This document shows positions 1 to 9,440 of a DNA stretch of 64,000 nucleotides, piece after piece. This DNA is from Gaeumannomyces sp. JS-464 (lineage: Eukaryota > Ascomycota > Sordariomycetes > Magnaporthales > Magnaporthaceae). Each line of letters begins with the position of its first letter. Within the stretch, counting starts at the first letter, position 1. Position numbers and translations under genes: made by a program. The DNA lies in the NCBI GenBank assembly GCA_002197995.1, contig NGZR01000004.1, positions 4,216,001 to 4,280,000 on the forward strand, given 5' to 3'. The notes beneath the pieces are model-generated. The model saw only the letters and a program-made list of their open reading frames with translations, was not told the origin of the DNA and did not search any database.

Positions 1-2085
1 TCGCCGCCGCCGTCTATCAGCCCAAGACTATCAGCGACTCTAACTTTTACTTTGACGCTGTCGTCTTCCTAACCTTTTTCTTGCTCCTCGGCCGTCTCAT
101 TGAGTCCTATAGCAAGTCCAAGACGGGAAGCGCGGTCGAGGCGCTCGGGAAGCTGCGCCCCACCACCGCCATCCTCGTAGAGCCGCAACAGTCACGTACC
201 GCCGTCTCTACTACCGACACGGGTGGCCTGAATGACGAAAAGAGCGACGCCGCACCGGCTATCAATATTGTGGACACGGTAGTCAAGACGGACCTCCTAG
301 ACCTGGGAGATATCGTCAGGATCCCACACGGCAGCTCGCCGCCGGCCGACGGCGTCGTGGTGCAGGGCACGTCGAGCTTTGACGAATCCAGCTTGACAGG
401 CGAGTCGCGGCCCATCCGCAAGGCGCCCGGCGACGCCGTCTACGCCGGAACTGTCAACAAGGACAGACCCGTCTTGGCTCGAGTGACTGGTGCCTCGGGC
501 CGTTCTATGCTGGACCAGATCGTTCGTGTTGTGCGCGAGGGCCAGGCTCGGCGCGCCCCGCTCGAGCAGTTTGCAGACCTGCTCACCACGTACTTCGTGC
601 CGTGCGTCACCCTCATTGCGATTCTCACCTGGATAGTCTGGCTGGCACTGGGCCTGACGGGTTCCGTTGAGGGACACTTCCTCGATGTTACGTCAGGCGG
701 CTGGGTTGCATTTTCGTTGCAGTTCGCCATCTCTGTCTTTGTTGTTGCTTGCCCCTGTGGCATCGCCCTGGCCGCCCCCACGGCCATCCTCGTTGGCGGC
801 GGTTTGGCCGCGCGGCACGGTATCCTGGCCAAGGGCGGCGGCCTCGCATTCGAGACGGCTAGTCGGACAAGCTGTGTTGTCTTTGACAAGACAGGGACGT
901 TAACTATGGGTGGTGAACCAAAGATCACCGACTCTGAGTTTTTCCTCGCCGAGCATGATGAAAAGGATAGGAAACAGGCGCTCTTGGCGGCTCTCAAAGC
1001 CATCGAGGAGAACAGCAGCCACACAGTCGCCAAGGCGCTAGTTTCTTTCTGCGCGGAGCAGGCTCTCCCGATCGGTGGAAGCATCGAGGACGTACAGGAG
1101 ATTCCTGGGAAGGGTATGAAAGGAACATATATGCCCGCTGACGGCTCTCCCGCCTTTGAGATCATCGTGGGCAACATGGCACTCATGGAGCAATTTTCCG
1201 CCCCGGCGCCTGAGAATCTGGATAAGACCATCACTGCGTGGACCGAAGGAGCCAAGTCGGTCGCCCTAGTCGCCTCCCGGCCACGGCCACAGGTGCCCGA
1301 GGATGATGAGAAAGGGGATAACAACAGAACACCATTCTCCATCAGCGCCGCCTTCGCCATGTCAGACCCAGTCCGGCCAGAGGCGCGCGCCGTCGTGGCC
1401 GCACTTCGCCAACGTGGCCTGCAGGTGTACATGCTCTCGGGCGACAACGCGGCCACGGCGCGCGCTGTGGGAACGCGTGTGGGCATCGATGTTGACAATG
1501 TTCTGGCCGAGGTACTCCCGCGCAAAAGGCGGAGCAGATCAAGCGCTTGCAGATGACAGCTAGCCCTTCATCTTCAAAGCAGCAGCGCGCCATAGTGGCC
1601 ATGGTGGGCGATGGCGTCAACGATGCGCCCGCGCTGGCGCAAGCCGATGTTGGTGTAGCGGTCGGGTCAGGATCGGACGTGGCCATCTCGAGCGCCGGGT
1701 TCGTCCTGGTGCAGAGCGACCTGCGCAACGTGGTGACGCTGCTCGAGCTCTCAGCCGCCGTGTTCAGGCGCATCAAGCTCAACTTTGGCTGGGCGCTCGT
1801 CTACAACGTGCTCGCGGTCCCTGTCGCCGCTGGCGTCCTGTACCCGGTCAGTACCCCGGCGGGCAGCACATCCGGCTGGACCCGGTCTGGGCAAGCCTGG
1901 CCATGGCGTTGAGCAGCATCAGCGTCGTCCTCAGCTCGCTCGCGCTCGGTACCAGGTGGTGGGGCGTTGGATTCCGCGCCAGCAAGGCCGCGGCGGCGGA
2001 GGGGTCGAAGGAGGCGGGTGGCGCAGAGATCGCGCCGCTGGAGGGCGTTGTGGTTTCCGCCGAGGCCAGGAAGGATAAGGTCTAA
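1..2085 (+). CDS. Copper-type P1B ATPase, 3' part (cut by window edge)
   Basis: C-terminal part of a heavy-metal (copper) P-type ATPase that pumps Cu+ across a membrane, usually into the secretory pathway. The frame is already open at base 3. In order it shows the actuator TGES motif, a membrane segment with CPC ([13 protein letters not shown]), the phosphorylation DKTGT, a nucleotide-binding domain, LSGDN, the hinge [10 protein letters not shown] and a last membrane pair. The usual N-domain His-Pro dipeptide reads His-Thr (SSHTVAKAL). The frame changes twice, near 1519-1521 and near 1857-1864. Both have the sign of one lost base, and homologous sequence continues directly in the next frame, ending at the stop at 2083-2085. 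No intron of plausible size explains either step. The N-terminal metal-binding domains lie outside the window. Family assignment is firm; whether the breaks are real is not. Confidence 0.9.
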
Positions 2086-3185
2086 GCTTTCGATTCTGTG
2101 TGGAAAAACCTACCGAACTCTGGCTGATTCTCATTTTCTCCCCTTTGTCTGCCCTTTTTACTTAATGTTTACTGTGTTGGAGGATTCACAATTCCTTGGT
2201 CTTTGGTGGTGTTGGGCTTTCGTTCGTAGAAAGGGGTTTCCTAGCTGCCAGCTCTCGCGGGTTTTCTCAGTTTACATGGACGCACATATTCCGTTTGCTT
2301 GCACGAGCTTTACTGGTCCACATTATTCTTTTTGTAAAAATTTTACCAATTAAAAACTTCTTGGGCGACCGATCTTGCCTTAAGCAACGGGATGCAATGA
2401 AGATGGTTCAATGCAGCCTTTGGAGATTGCAGAGGGATGAGGGATGCTGAAGGTGGGCCGGATTAGAGCAATATGAGGGTGACTGTGGATCCCTGACTCC
2501 AACAATTCACCGATCTCTCCTTGGTGTAGTTGGTTTATCACGTTCGACTGTAATTGTTCAAATTGTTATCGAAAGGTCCCTAGTTCGATTCTGGGAGGGG
2601 AGACATCCTTTTTGCATTTATCCCTCTGCCCTAAACGATGACATTCCCAATCTCGAGTTTCCCTGCTGATATTTCACTGTTTTCTTTTTCCACGATCTCA
2701 AGGCAGGTCATCCGATTGGACATCAAGACATCCCGATCGAGTTTGGGCACGAATGACAGCAAACCCGGGACAGGGGCGACTTGGCTCCATATTAACAACT
2801 CACTGGCGCGCCGCCGCCCCGCAACACAGTCATGGTGTCGCCCCTCGTTCCTGGAATATTGGAACCGTCACCGAAGCGGATCAACCCACGATCTGAGAGC
2901 TGGCACCAGTGGGCGCTGAGGATCTGATGCGGTGGACGTTGGGTACCCAACGGGAGAGAAAAAATACCTGACCAGACGCTCAAGATGGGAAAGCGTGACT
3001 CGTGCCACGTCAATAAGACAGCGAGTGTTCAAAAGCCCGCCAGCCAGCCCTAATTGATCTCTTCCATCTCGTCAAACTTTTCTCGTTGCCTGTTTCTGCA
3101 TCACGACCTCGCCATTGCGGTCCCCAACCTTTTGTTTTCCAGGAGACATACACGACTTACACAACCTCGTGACTCACCAGCGGCC
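2086..3185. other. Intergenic, holds tRNA-Tyr
   Basis: Apart from the tRNA-Tyr at 2515-2603 I see no coding signal here. The first part is AT-richer and probably includes the 3' UTR of the ATPase. The last 150 bases are the likely promoter and leader of the next gene. Confidence 0.5.
2515..2603 (+). tRNA. tRNA-Tyr (GTA) with intron
   Basis: It folds as a complete tRNA. The acceptor CTCTCCT pairs with AGGGGAG (one G-T pair), the D stem is GTG/CAC, the anticodon stem is TTCGA/TCGAA, and the T stem CCTAG/CTGGG surrounds the loop TTCGATT. The anticodon loop reads C-T-GTA-A, then a 14-nt intron (TTGTTCAAATTGTT), then A. The intron sits one base 3' of the anticodon, the canonical site, and nuclear tRNA-Tyr genes normally carry one. 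The discriminator base is A. A T-rich stretch follows and can serve as a Pol III terminator. Confidence 0.93.
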
Positions 3186-3751
3186 ATGGTCACCATCGCC
3201 TATTTCAACGCCTTACGAAATTCCGTGATTTACGACAAAAGTACATACACATGCATTCTCCAAAAATCCCCCACTGCATTTTGCTCCCACGCTAATCTCA
3301 TGACCCAACAGTGTCTGACGAGATGATCACCGAGAGCACCACCAGCGTAGTGCTCCCCCAGGCCATCACCGCCCCTGCAGAGGCCCCCCTGGCCGCCACC
3401 GCCGCCGCCCCCAGCAAGCCGCAGCGGAAGCGCGAGAGGCGCAAGAAGTCGCAGCTAGCTGCGCAGAAGAGGGTCGAGGCTCGGCGGCAGGGACCACAGG
3501 CGCAGTCTGCCACCACTACCACCAACAGTGGACAGCCGACCAAGAAGAAGCAGCGGCAGAGCAAGGTCGACCTCGAGAAGCGCCGGAAGCGGCAGGCCAG
3601 CCGCACGGCCAGGAGGCTAAAGAGGGAGTTCTTCCTGGACCTCGAAAAGGTCACGGCTGGCATGGCGGGGCTGGGCAGGGCGGCGGAGGAGGAGGTTGTG
3701 GTGAAGCCGGCGGCGGCGCAGGCTGGGATGGGCATGGAGCTTGACGCATAG
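3186..3751 (+). CDS. Small Lys/Arg-rich protein, function unknown
   Basis: Unrecognised basic protein of about 164 residues. I model exon 1 at 3186-3240 and exon 2 at 3312-3751, with an intron of 71 bp (GTACAT donor, CTAAT branch, CAACAG acceptor). Splicing joins in frame. It also creates an ATG across the junction (A at 3240 plus TG at 3312) that opens with MSDEMITE. Translation could therefore start at 3186 (ATG GTC ACC) or at the split ATG. Two strongly basic blocks (PQRKRERRKKSQ and LEKRRKRQASRTARRLKRE) look like nuclear or nucleolar targeting signals. The tail is Ala/Gly/Glu-rich. The second block loosely recalls a bZIP basic region but has no leucine heptads after it. Probably nuclear, by inference. 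Confidence 0.6.
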
Positions 3752-4276
3752 TGCCGAGCTGCGTGCTGGATTCTCCAAGGTATGAGGTTTTCTCACTTCG
3801 CGGGATGCATCTATTTGTTTCCCGTGCACTCCCACGACACGTTAATGACAAAACACCTCTTTGTTTGTTAACAGGTGAAGATGGCCAATTAATCTCCTTT
3901 GCTTCAGGGGCAGCTGCTTCTTGGCCGATCTCTATGACGCGTCGTCCCGCGCCCTGTCATATCTCCGTCACTTCTCCAGACCTTGGGGGAGACAGATATC
4001 AGCGTCAATGACGTCACCCGCCCATCGGCCAAAACACGCCCAAAGATGGGGAAAGGGAGCAATGATCTACGCGGCGTGCATCATGGGGAGACCGTATATA
4101 ACACCGTCCGATTTTCTCGCGGGACCTGCGTCGCAATCTCCACCGTTCATCCCAGTCTCCTCTAACTGTCTCGACCGCACGACCCAAACACGCACACACC
4201 CCCTTGTGAACTGTCGACCCGTTTCTCAACCCGACCCCAGATAGCTGCACCCATCAAAGCAAAAGAAAACAGAAAG
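3752..4276 (+). other. Intergenic, promoter of NmrA-like gene
   Basis: No coding signal. It holds the 3' end of the basic-protein gene and then a promoter-like stretch with a TATA box at 4095-4101 and a C-rich leader ending in AAAG-ATG at 4277. Confidence 0.5.
4095..4101 (+). promoter_or_regulatory. TATA box
   Basis: TATATAA lies 176 bases upstream of the ATG of the NmrA-like gene. It is followed by a pyrimidine-rich tract where fungal transcription commonly starts. Inferred from motif and position only. Confidence 0.5.
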
Positions 4277-5537
4277 ATGCCTGGCAACGGCCGCAACGTC
4301 TGCGTCACGTCCGTCGACGGGCAGACGGGCTTCCTGATCGCCGAGCTGATCCTGACCAACGACGACTTCTCGTCCAAGGTCGACAGCGTCGTCGGCCTCT
4401 CGCTCGACGCCAAGTCCGAGAAGGCCGCCGAGCTCGAGTCGCTCGGCGCCGTCATCGTCGAGCACCAGCCCGGCTCCGGCCCGGACGAGATCGCGTCGGC
4501 CCTCAAGCGGTCAAAGTGCGACACCATCTGCCTGGTGCCCCCCGCCAGGTCCGACAAGCTCGCCGTCTGCGCCGAGCTCATCGAGGCCGCCGGTGCGGCC
4601 GGCTGCGTCAGCAACGCGCTCCTCATCAGCTCCGCGGGCGCCGACTACGCCGAGAGGGAGACGCAGCCCCGGCTGCGCGAGTTTATCGACCTCGAGGCCA
4701 TGGTCATGGCCACCAAGGGCGACCCGGACGTCGCGTTGGGCAACTCGCCCTGTGTGATCCGGTGAGAACATGCTCGTGTTCTTTTTTTTAATTCTCCGCG
4801 GGAACGACAAGCTTTTGATGCTAATCGCCAAACAGCGCCGGCTTCTACACCGAGAATCTCCTGGTGTACGCTCCCCAAGCCAAGACGGACGGCGTGCTCC
4901 CACTACCCATCGGCGAGAACCACAAGTTCGCGCCCGTCGCTCTCGGCGTAGGTGGTTGTTCCAATCCATGTTTCATTTCTTGTCTTCTAAGACCGGCTCC
5001 CCTGAGCGCCTCGATCGCCACATCCTACTAATATGTAACGGGTTGGATATGCAGGACATTGCCCAGGTCGCAGCCCACGTCCTAACCAGCAAGGGCCCTC
5101 ACGGCTTTGACGACAGGCACCGGGGTCAGATGATGGTGGTGACGGGTCCCATGTTGGCCAGCGGCAAGGAGCTGGCGACGGCGGCCAGCAAGGGCGTCGG
5201 CACGCAGCTGCAGTTCAAAGATATTACGGAGTAAGCATACCCCTTTTTTTCCTGCCTTTTCCCTCGTTCGCTCTTCCACCTGTGCTGACATCTGCGGCGT
5301 GTGCCTCAACAGGCGCGAGGCCAAGAAGGTACTCAAGGCGCAGTCGGAGAGCGACCAGTCGGAGCTCGAGTACATCCTCGAGTACTACAGCCTGGTGCGC
5401 GAGGGCAAGACTAACTACATCGCCACGACGGCCTTTCACGACGTCACGGGCAACCACCCGACGGAGCCGACACCTTTTTTGAGCTGTATGCCGGCGAGTT
5501 GCGGCCGCAGAAGAAGCGTCGGGTCGCGTCCAAGTAG
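4277..5537 (+). CDS. NmrA-like / HSCARG-type NAD(P)-binding protein
   Basis: Rossmann-fold protein of the NmrA-like atypical SDR family, which bind NAD(P) as redox sensors or reductases without the SDR Tyr-Lys pair. Exons are 4277-4761, 4836-4947, 5055-5230 and 5313-5537. All three introns have good GT donors and AG acceptors, and the first two have clear CTAAT branch sites. The nucleotide-binding turn at the N-terminus is VDGQTGF rather than the commoner GATGxxG. Later blocks are typical: LLISSAGADYAERE, AGFYTENLL, DIAQVAAHVL and the C-terminal NHPTEPT. In the last exon one base seems lost near 5467-5480. Restoring the frame gives the expected aromatic and basic tail ending at a TAG at 5535-5537, whereas the frame as printed runs on to about 5643. 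Start: first ATG after the leader, with A at -3. Confidence 0.85.
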
Positions 5538-6187
5538 ACAGGGCTGTTTAGAGCGAGAGATCGGACAATACAGGTCCGTTTTGCGATGGTATCTGGGAGG
5601 TGTTGGCGTTTTGGCGCGCACCACTAAACAACATGTTTCATAGCAGAGGAAATGCTCTGAAAAAGCAGGCGCAAAATTGTAAACGGTAAAGCAAGCCTGT
5701 CTGTGCATTATGATATCCAGGTTGCTCGTATTTCGTTGTGATCCAACTACATGCACGACGTATAATTCTCCGTCGTCGAAAGGCGCGCTCGAGTGGGGGA
5801 TGGGAGGTTAGGAGGCCCCTTTCGCAGTCATGCCAACAACAGCGCCCCTGATGCCCGAACAGGCGGAGACTCCAGCCGAGGAGGAATAAGCATGGCAGAT
5901 GTGCCAATTGCGTCATGCCCACGAGGCGGATCCGGGATGTCGTCATGGCTACGTCTGCTGCAAGCCATGCACCGTGTTTTATTCGTCATCAACGGTAAGG
6001 AAGCCAGCCGTATAATAACATCACAATCCCGCGTTTCCTGAGGCGGGCCTTTTGCTTGCATCTTGTCTGCGTGGAATACAAGTACCAAGCTTCTCGGACT
6101 CCGGCAAGAAGAGGAAAAACACCCGAAAACACAACCGGCACTAAACGCTACACGAATCTATCACCACCAGACGCCAAACAAACCGCA
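5538..6187. other. Intergenic
   Basis: No gene seen. Probably the NmrA-like 3' UTR and the promoter and A/C-rich leader of the next gene (AACAC-type stretch before the ATG at 6188). Confidence 0.45.
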
Positions 6188-6702
6188 ATGGCCGACAGAA
6201 AGCTCAGAGAGGACCAGCCCATCGGCGTCCCGACCACAGACTACAGCAAGGTCGGGTCCAAGACGGGCCCGACGACCCCCCACGGAGCCACCAATCCGGG
6301 CGAGGACCGGCCCATTGGCGTCCCCACGGCCGACTACGGCAAGGACGACGCCAAGCCAAGGGCGTTTGACGCGCAGGGGCCCGTCGGGAAGCAGCTCACC
6401 GGCAAGCAAGACGACGACGGACTGGGGACTCGACCCATGTGCATGAGACACAGGGCAGAGGAAGAGAGCCACAGCTGACCCTTTGGTTGGGCGGGAGCAA
6501 CATAGCCGAGGAGGGGGCCATTGGCGGCGCGGCGAACAGGGTCGGCGGCCCGCTGGCCAAGGACGGCTTCATTGGGAAGCAGTTCACGACAGAGGGCAGC
6601 ATCGGAGGCGCGATACAGTCGACTATTGGTGGCAGCAAGAAGTCCCAGCTGAGCAGGTGGCTGGGAAGGTGGCTGGGATTCGCGGGAATCACATGGAGAT
6701 GA
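6188..6702 (+). CDS. Small Gly-rich repeat protein, unknown function
   Basis: Hydrophilic protein of about 170 residues that I do not recognise. It starts at the ATG in CGCAATGGCC (6188). The first half carries a duplicated IGVPT-x-DY motif (QPIGVPTTDY, RPIGVPTADY) and VGKQLTGKQ. The second half carries AIGGAANRVGGPL, FIGKQFTTEG and SIGGAIQSTIGG, so one G-(K/G)-x theme repeats along the chain. The two halves are in different frames. The shift has the sign of one lost base between about 6380 and 6500, with no intron needed. A possible intron at 6439-6505 (GTGCAT...ATAG) would leave the wrong phase. The low-complexity, repeat-bearing make-up recalls small fungal stress or conidiation proteins, but that is only an impression. 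Confidence 0.6.
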
Positions 6703-8510
6703 GAGGCAGCTGCGCCAGTGTGTAGACTGTTGCTGTTGCTGGAGCCGACCAGAGACAAGCAGCGGTCAACCAAGCATGTTTGGTCTAATTCCGAATCACT
6801 TCTAGGGATACGGTTTAACGGTCACAAAAAGAGACTAATCAACAGCGTACAAATGTGGCCAAAAAAAAATGGGTGGTATATAATTATGTAAAGAGCTTTG
6901 TTTGCAACCTCTGCCTGACCCGGCCTTCGTGGCGGCAAGACCTTCCAACATCTTTTTATATCCCGTATTATCCCCTGTTACTCCCAAGGGATCTTGGTCA
7001 GCTACACAAGTTCTTGGAGAATCTCCGAATGCACTTACCTAACCCGGCCTGGTCCTATGCCCCGACCCAAGTATGAAGGAGAAAATGCGCGAAGGTTTCT
7101 GCTGTGCGCGGTCCCAAAGACGCGGAGACGAGCGGAACTACAATATGATGATTAATTATGAGAAATGTTCGGGGACGCAATGGGTGCCTCGTGACAGCCA
7201 GAGGACATGGCGGGTCGAAAGAGTTGCCAGATTCCCAGCTAGTTAGTTCCATGGACCCGTGATGACTGTGACGCAGAGGATTGTCACGGCGTAGCAATTA
7301 ATGCTTCGTAGTTATTAGTAGAGGCCAAACCTTCCCTGTTTAGTCAGATCATGGTGTTAAACAAGCAGTGCTACAATAGAATGCTTCTTGCGACGATCAA
7401 ACATGTTTGTGTTTGGAGTGTCCCTCCGACAGATCTAGCCATCTCACGCAGGGCTGGAGGTTTGGGCATGGCGGTTTTTTTAAATTACCCGCAGGAGCCT
7501 GGGCACTAACTACACTGATTCTCACAATACAGTTCTAAACCATCTGCAAAGCTGAGGCCCCCACACATATTCAGCCGAAGTTCATTCGCACTAGGACATG
7601 TTAGAGATTTATGGGTGTTGTTACTCGATATAATTAATGATTTCATAAGGGACGGCTTTGTGGTCGTCACTCGCTACATATCTGTACGATTAAGCTTAGT
7701 CAAATGTTTTGGCCGGACTTACACTTTCGCATAAGGACTTCAAGAAACAGTTGCTCCGGCGTCGCTCTCCCAACTCTGATTCCGCCATTGACCTACACAT
7801 GATTTCGACAGGCTTTTGTGGAAGAGGAGCAGCTCCGAAAGACAACTTTCAGAAAAACCGGCGGTCGCGCCCGCACCAGCAGCAAATCTTCCTGCTCGAA
7901 TGAAAAAATCACCCCAAGCCAGGTGATAAGCCTCAGTGCACTCACCGCAACCGTGTTGGGCATTAGGGGAAAAAAAGTATATATTGTCCACCCCGACAAG
8001 AAAGCACAATAGATCGAGGATCGCGAGTCCAGCAACCCGGCAAGCCAAATGAAGAATAGGAAGGCATGCCAAGTAGAGAAGGGATGACACCTTTCTTCGT
8101 TTTTGCTTTTACACGGCGTCGAACCAGTCACTCTGGAAGCCATTGTGCAGTACCCGTTCAGCAAAAGAAGACGGCGCTCCTATTTAAAGTATCTCCAGCT
8201 AGACTTTGAGATTTAGCTCACCTGTTCTTAAAAACCTATCACCTCTTTCTCACTAATCCTTTAAATTCCGCTCATCTCCCTCTAATTCTATGCCTGACAC
8301 ACTTTTCGGTTGTCTTTAATACCCCACTTGCTCTTTACCCCGTTCCCTTCTTTTTCTTTCTTTTCTTTTTCTTTTCTTCTCACTTTCCCTCAACAACAAC
8401 AACAACAACAACAACAGCCTCCTCGCTCCCTCGACAACCAGAGGCGAACCATCTATTCTAGCTACAACCACATTGCCCCTCTACCCAACACTCACCTCGA
8501 AAGTTCTACC
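6703..8510. other. Gene-poor, AT-richer stretch and leader of next gene
   Basis: No supportable gene in 1.8 kb. It is AT-richer than the surrounding coding DNA, and short open frames have no family likeness. The last 330 bases look like a promoter and 5' UTR: CTATTTAAAG near 8180, a long CT-rich tract at about 8335-8390, and eight CAA triplets at 8391-8415. Confidence 0.45.
8391..8415 (+). repeat. (CAA)8 in 5' leader
   Basis: Eight CAA units follow a CT-rich tract about 100 bases before the split start codon at 8511. Likely transcribed leader sequence. Confidence 0.8.
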
Positions 8511-9073
8511 AGTATGTCTAATCCTAAATCCCAAGGCCTGGCCTCTGCCTACCATTTTGCTCATTGACCCAGCACTAACCGAAGCGAGCCGCTTATCATC
8601 ACTACAGTGTCAAGCCGTTATACTAGCGATGTCGTCGCCGCCAGTCCCGGCACGTCTGCCGCAGCCATCTCAAGGCTGTGCGTTCAGATAGAGCAAACCC
8701 GCAAAGACCTCGACGAGCAGCGAGGCAAGATCAAGGCCAAAATGGAGGAAATCAAAAAGAGGACTGGAAATTCCGAGTCCGAATACGCCTCGGCGATATT
8801 GAAGGCTCTCGAGCACGAGGAAGGCCTCATCGACGCGAGCGAGAAGCTCCTCGCTGTCGCGGCCACGGGCAGTCTCGGCGGCGACAAAGCGCCGTCCCTT
8901 GCTACCTCGAGTAAGTCCCGATCAGAAAATGCCCGGGTATTTCGTGGCGAACCAAGTCTCCAGCGTCGGATAGGAAACGGGGGAGTCGGCCCGGAAGGGA
9001 GCAGCAGCTGACATTCAAAATAGAGAAAGTCAAGGTGGAGCCGGGGAGGAAGAGGAAGGTCATGTTGACTTGA
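8511..9073 (+). CDS. Small coiled-coil protein with C-terminal basic signal
   Basis: 117-residue protein, unrecognised. Its initiator ATG is split: A at 8511 is the last base of exon 1, and TG begins exon 2 at 8608. Intron 1 (8512-8607, GTATGT...CACTAAC...CTACAG) gives MSSRYTSDV. Exon 2 is 8608-8910. Intron 2 (8911-9023) has GTAAGT, CTGAC and ATAG. Exon 3 is 9024-9073 and ends in a basic tail (KVEPGRKRKV) that resembles a nuclear localisation signal. The middle (residues about 25-85) is charged and heptad-like, suggesting a helical or coiled-coil adaptor. Without splicing there is no ATG in a good position, which supports the model. The frame is intact throughout. A nuclear adaptor role is inferred, not shown. 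Confidence 0.7.
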
Positions 9074-9440
9074 CGGCGATGATAAGTCGCTATCCCGATT
9101 AGTAAGGTGAGGTTGAGAGCCGCTGAAGCCGGGACGTGAAAGGAAGAGGAGCTGCAAGTGTTCAACCATGTCTCAAGGGCCATAGGTGAGGGGAATGAGA
9201 TAGAATCATGCACCAAGAACTGGATTTCGCGGGGGATCTCTGGGACTTTAGGGGAGGTTCCCCAATAAGGAAAACGAACCACTACTAGAACTAACGAGTG
9301 AGGGTCCTCCTATGCCTCTTAGTCTCTTTTGGTTCTCCCTTTTCTACTTTCCTCAAAGAAGTGGTGACAAACCGGGCTACTGCGATGCGTTGGCTTGTCT
9401 AGGTAGATAACCGGAGCTAGAATTTCGACTAAAAGGTCTC
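9074..9440. other. Convergent intergenic
   Basis: Shared 3' region between the coiled-coil gene (plus) and the K+ channel gene (minus). Nothing else seen. Confidence 0.5.

Noticed and set aside
1857..1876. Tiny intron at the second ATPase frame change
   Set aside because: GT...AG spacing there would be about 20 bases, far too short for a spliceosomal intron; a lost base fits better.
6439..6505. Candidate intron in the Gly-rich repeat gene
   Set aside because: Splice sites are weak and the joined phase is wrong; one lost base without an intron explains the frames.
6703..8300. RIP-mutated transposon relic
   Set aside because: The stretch is AT-richer, but I saw no transposase fragments, terminal repeats or strong TpA bias by eye.
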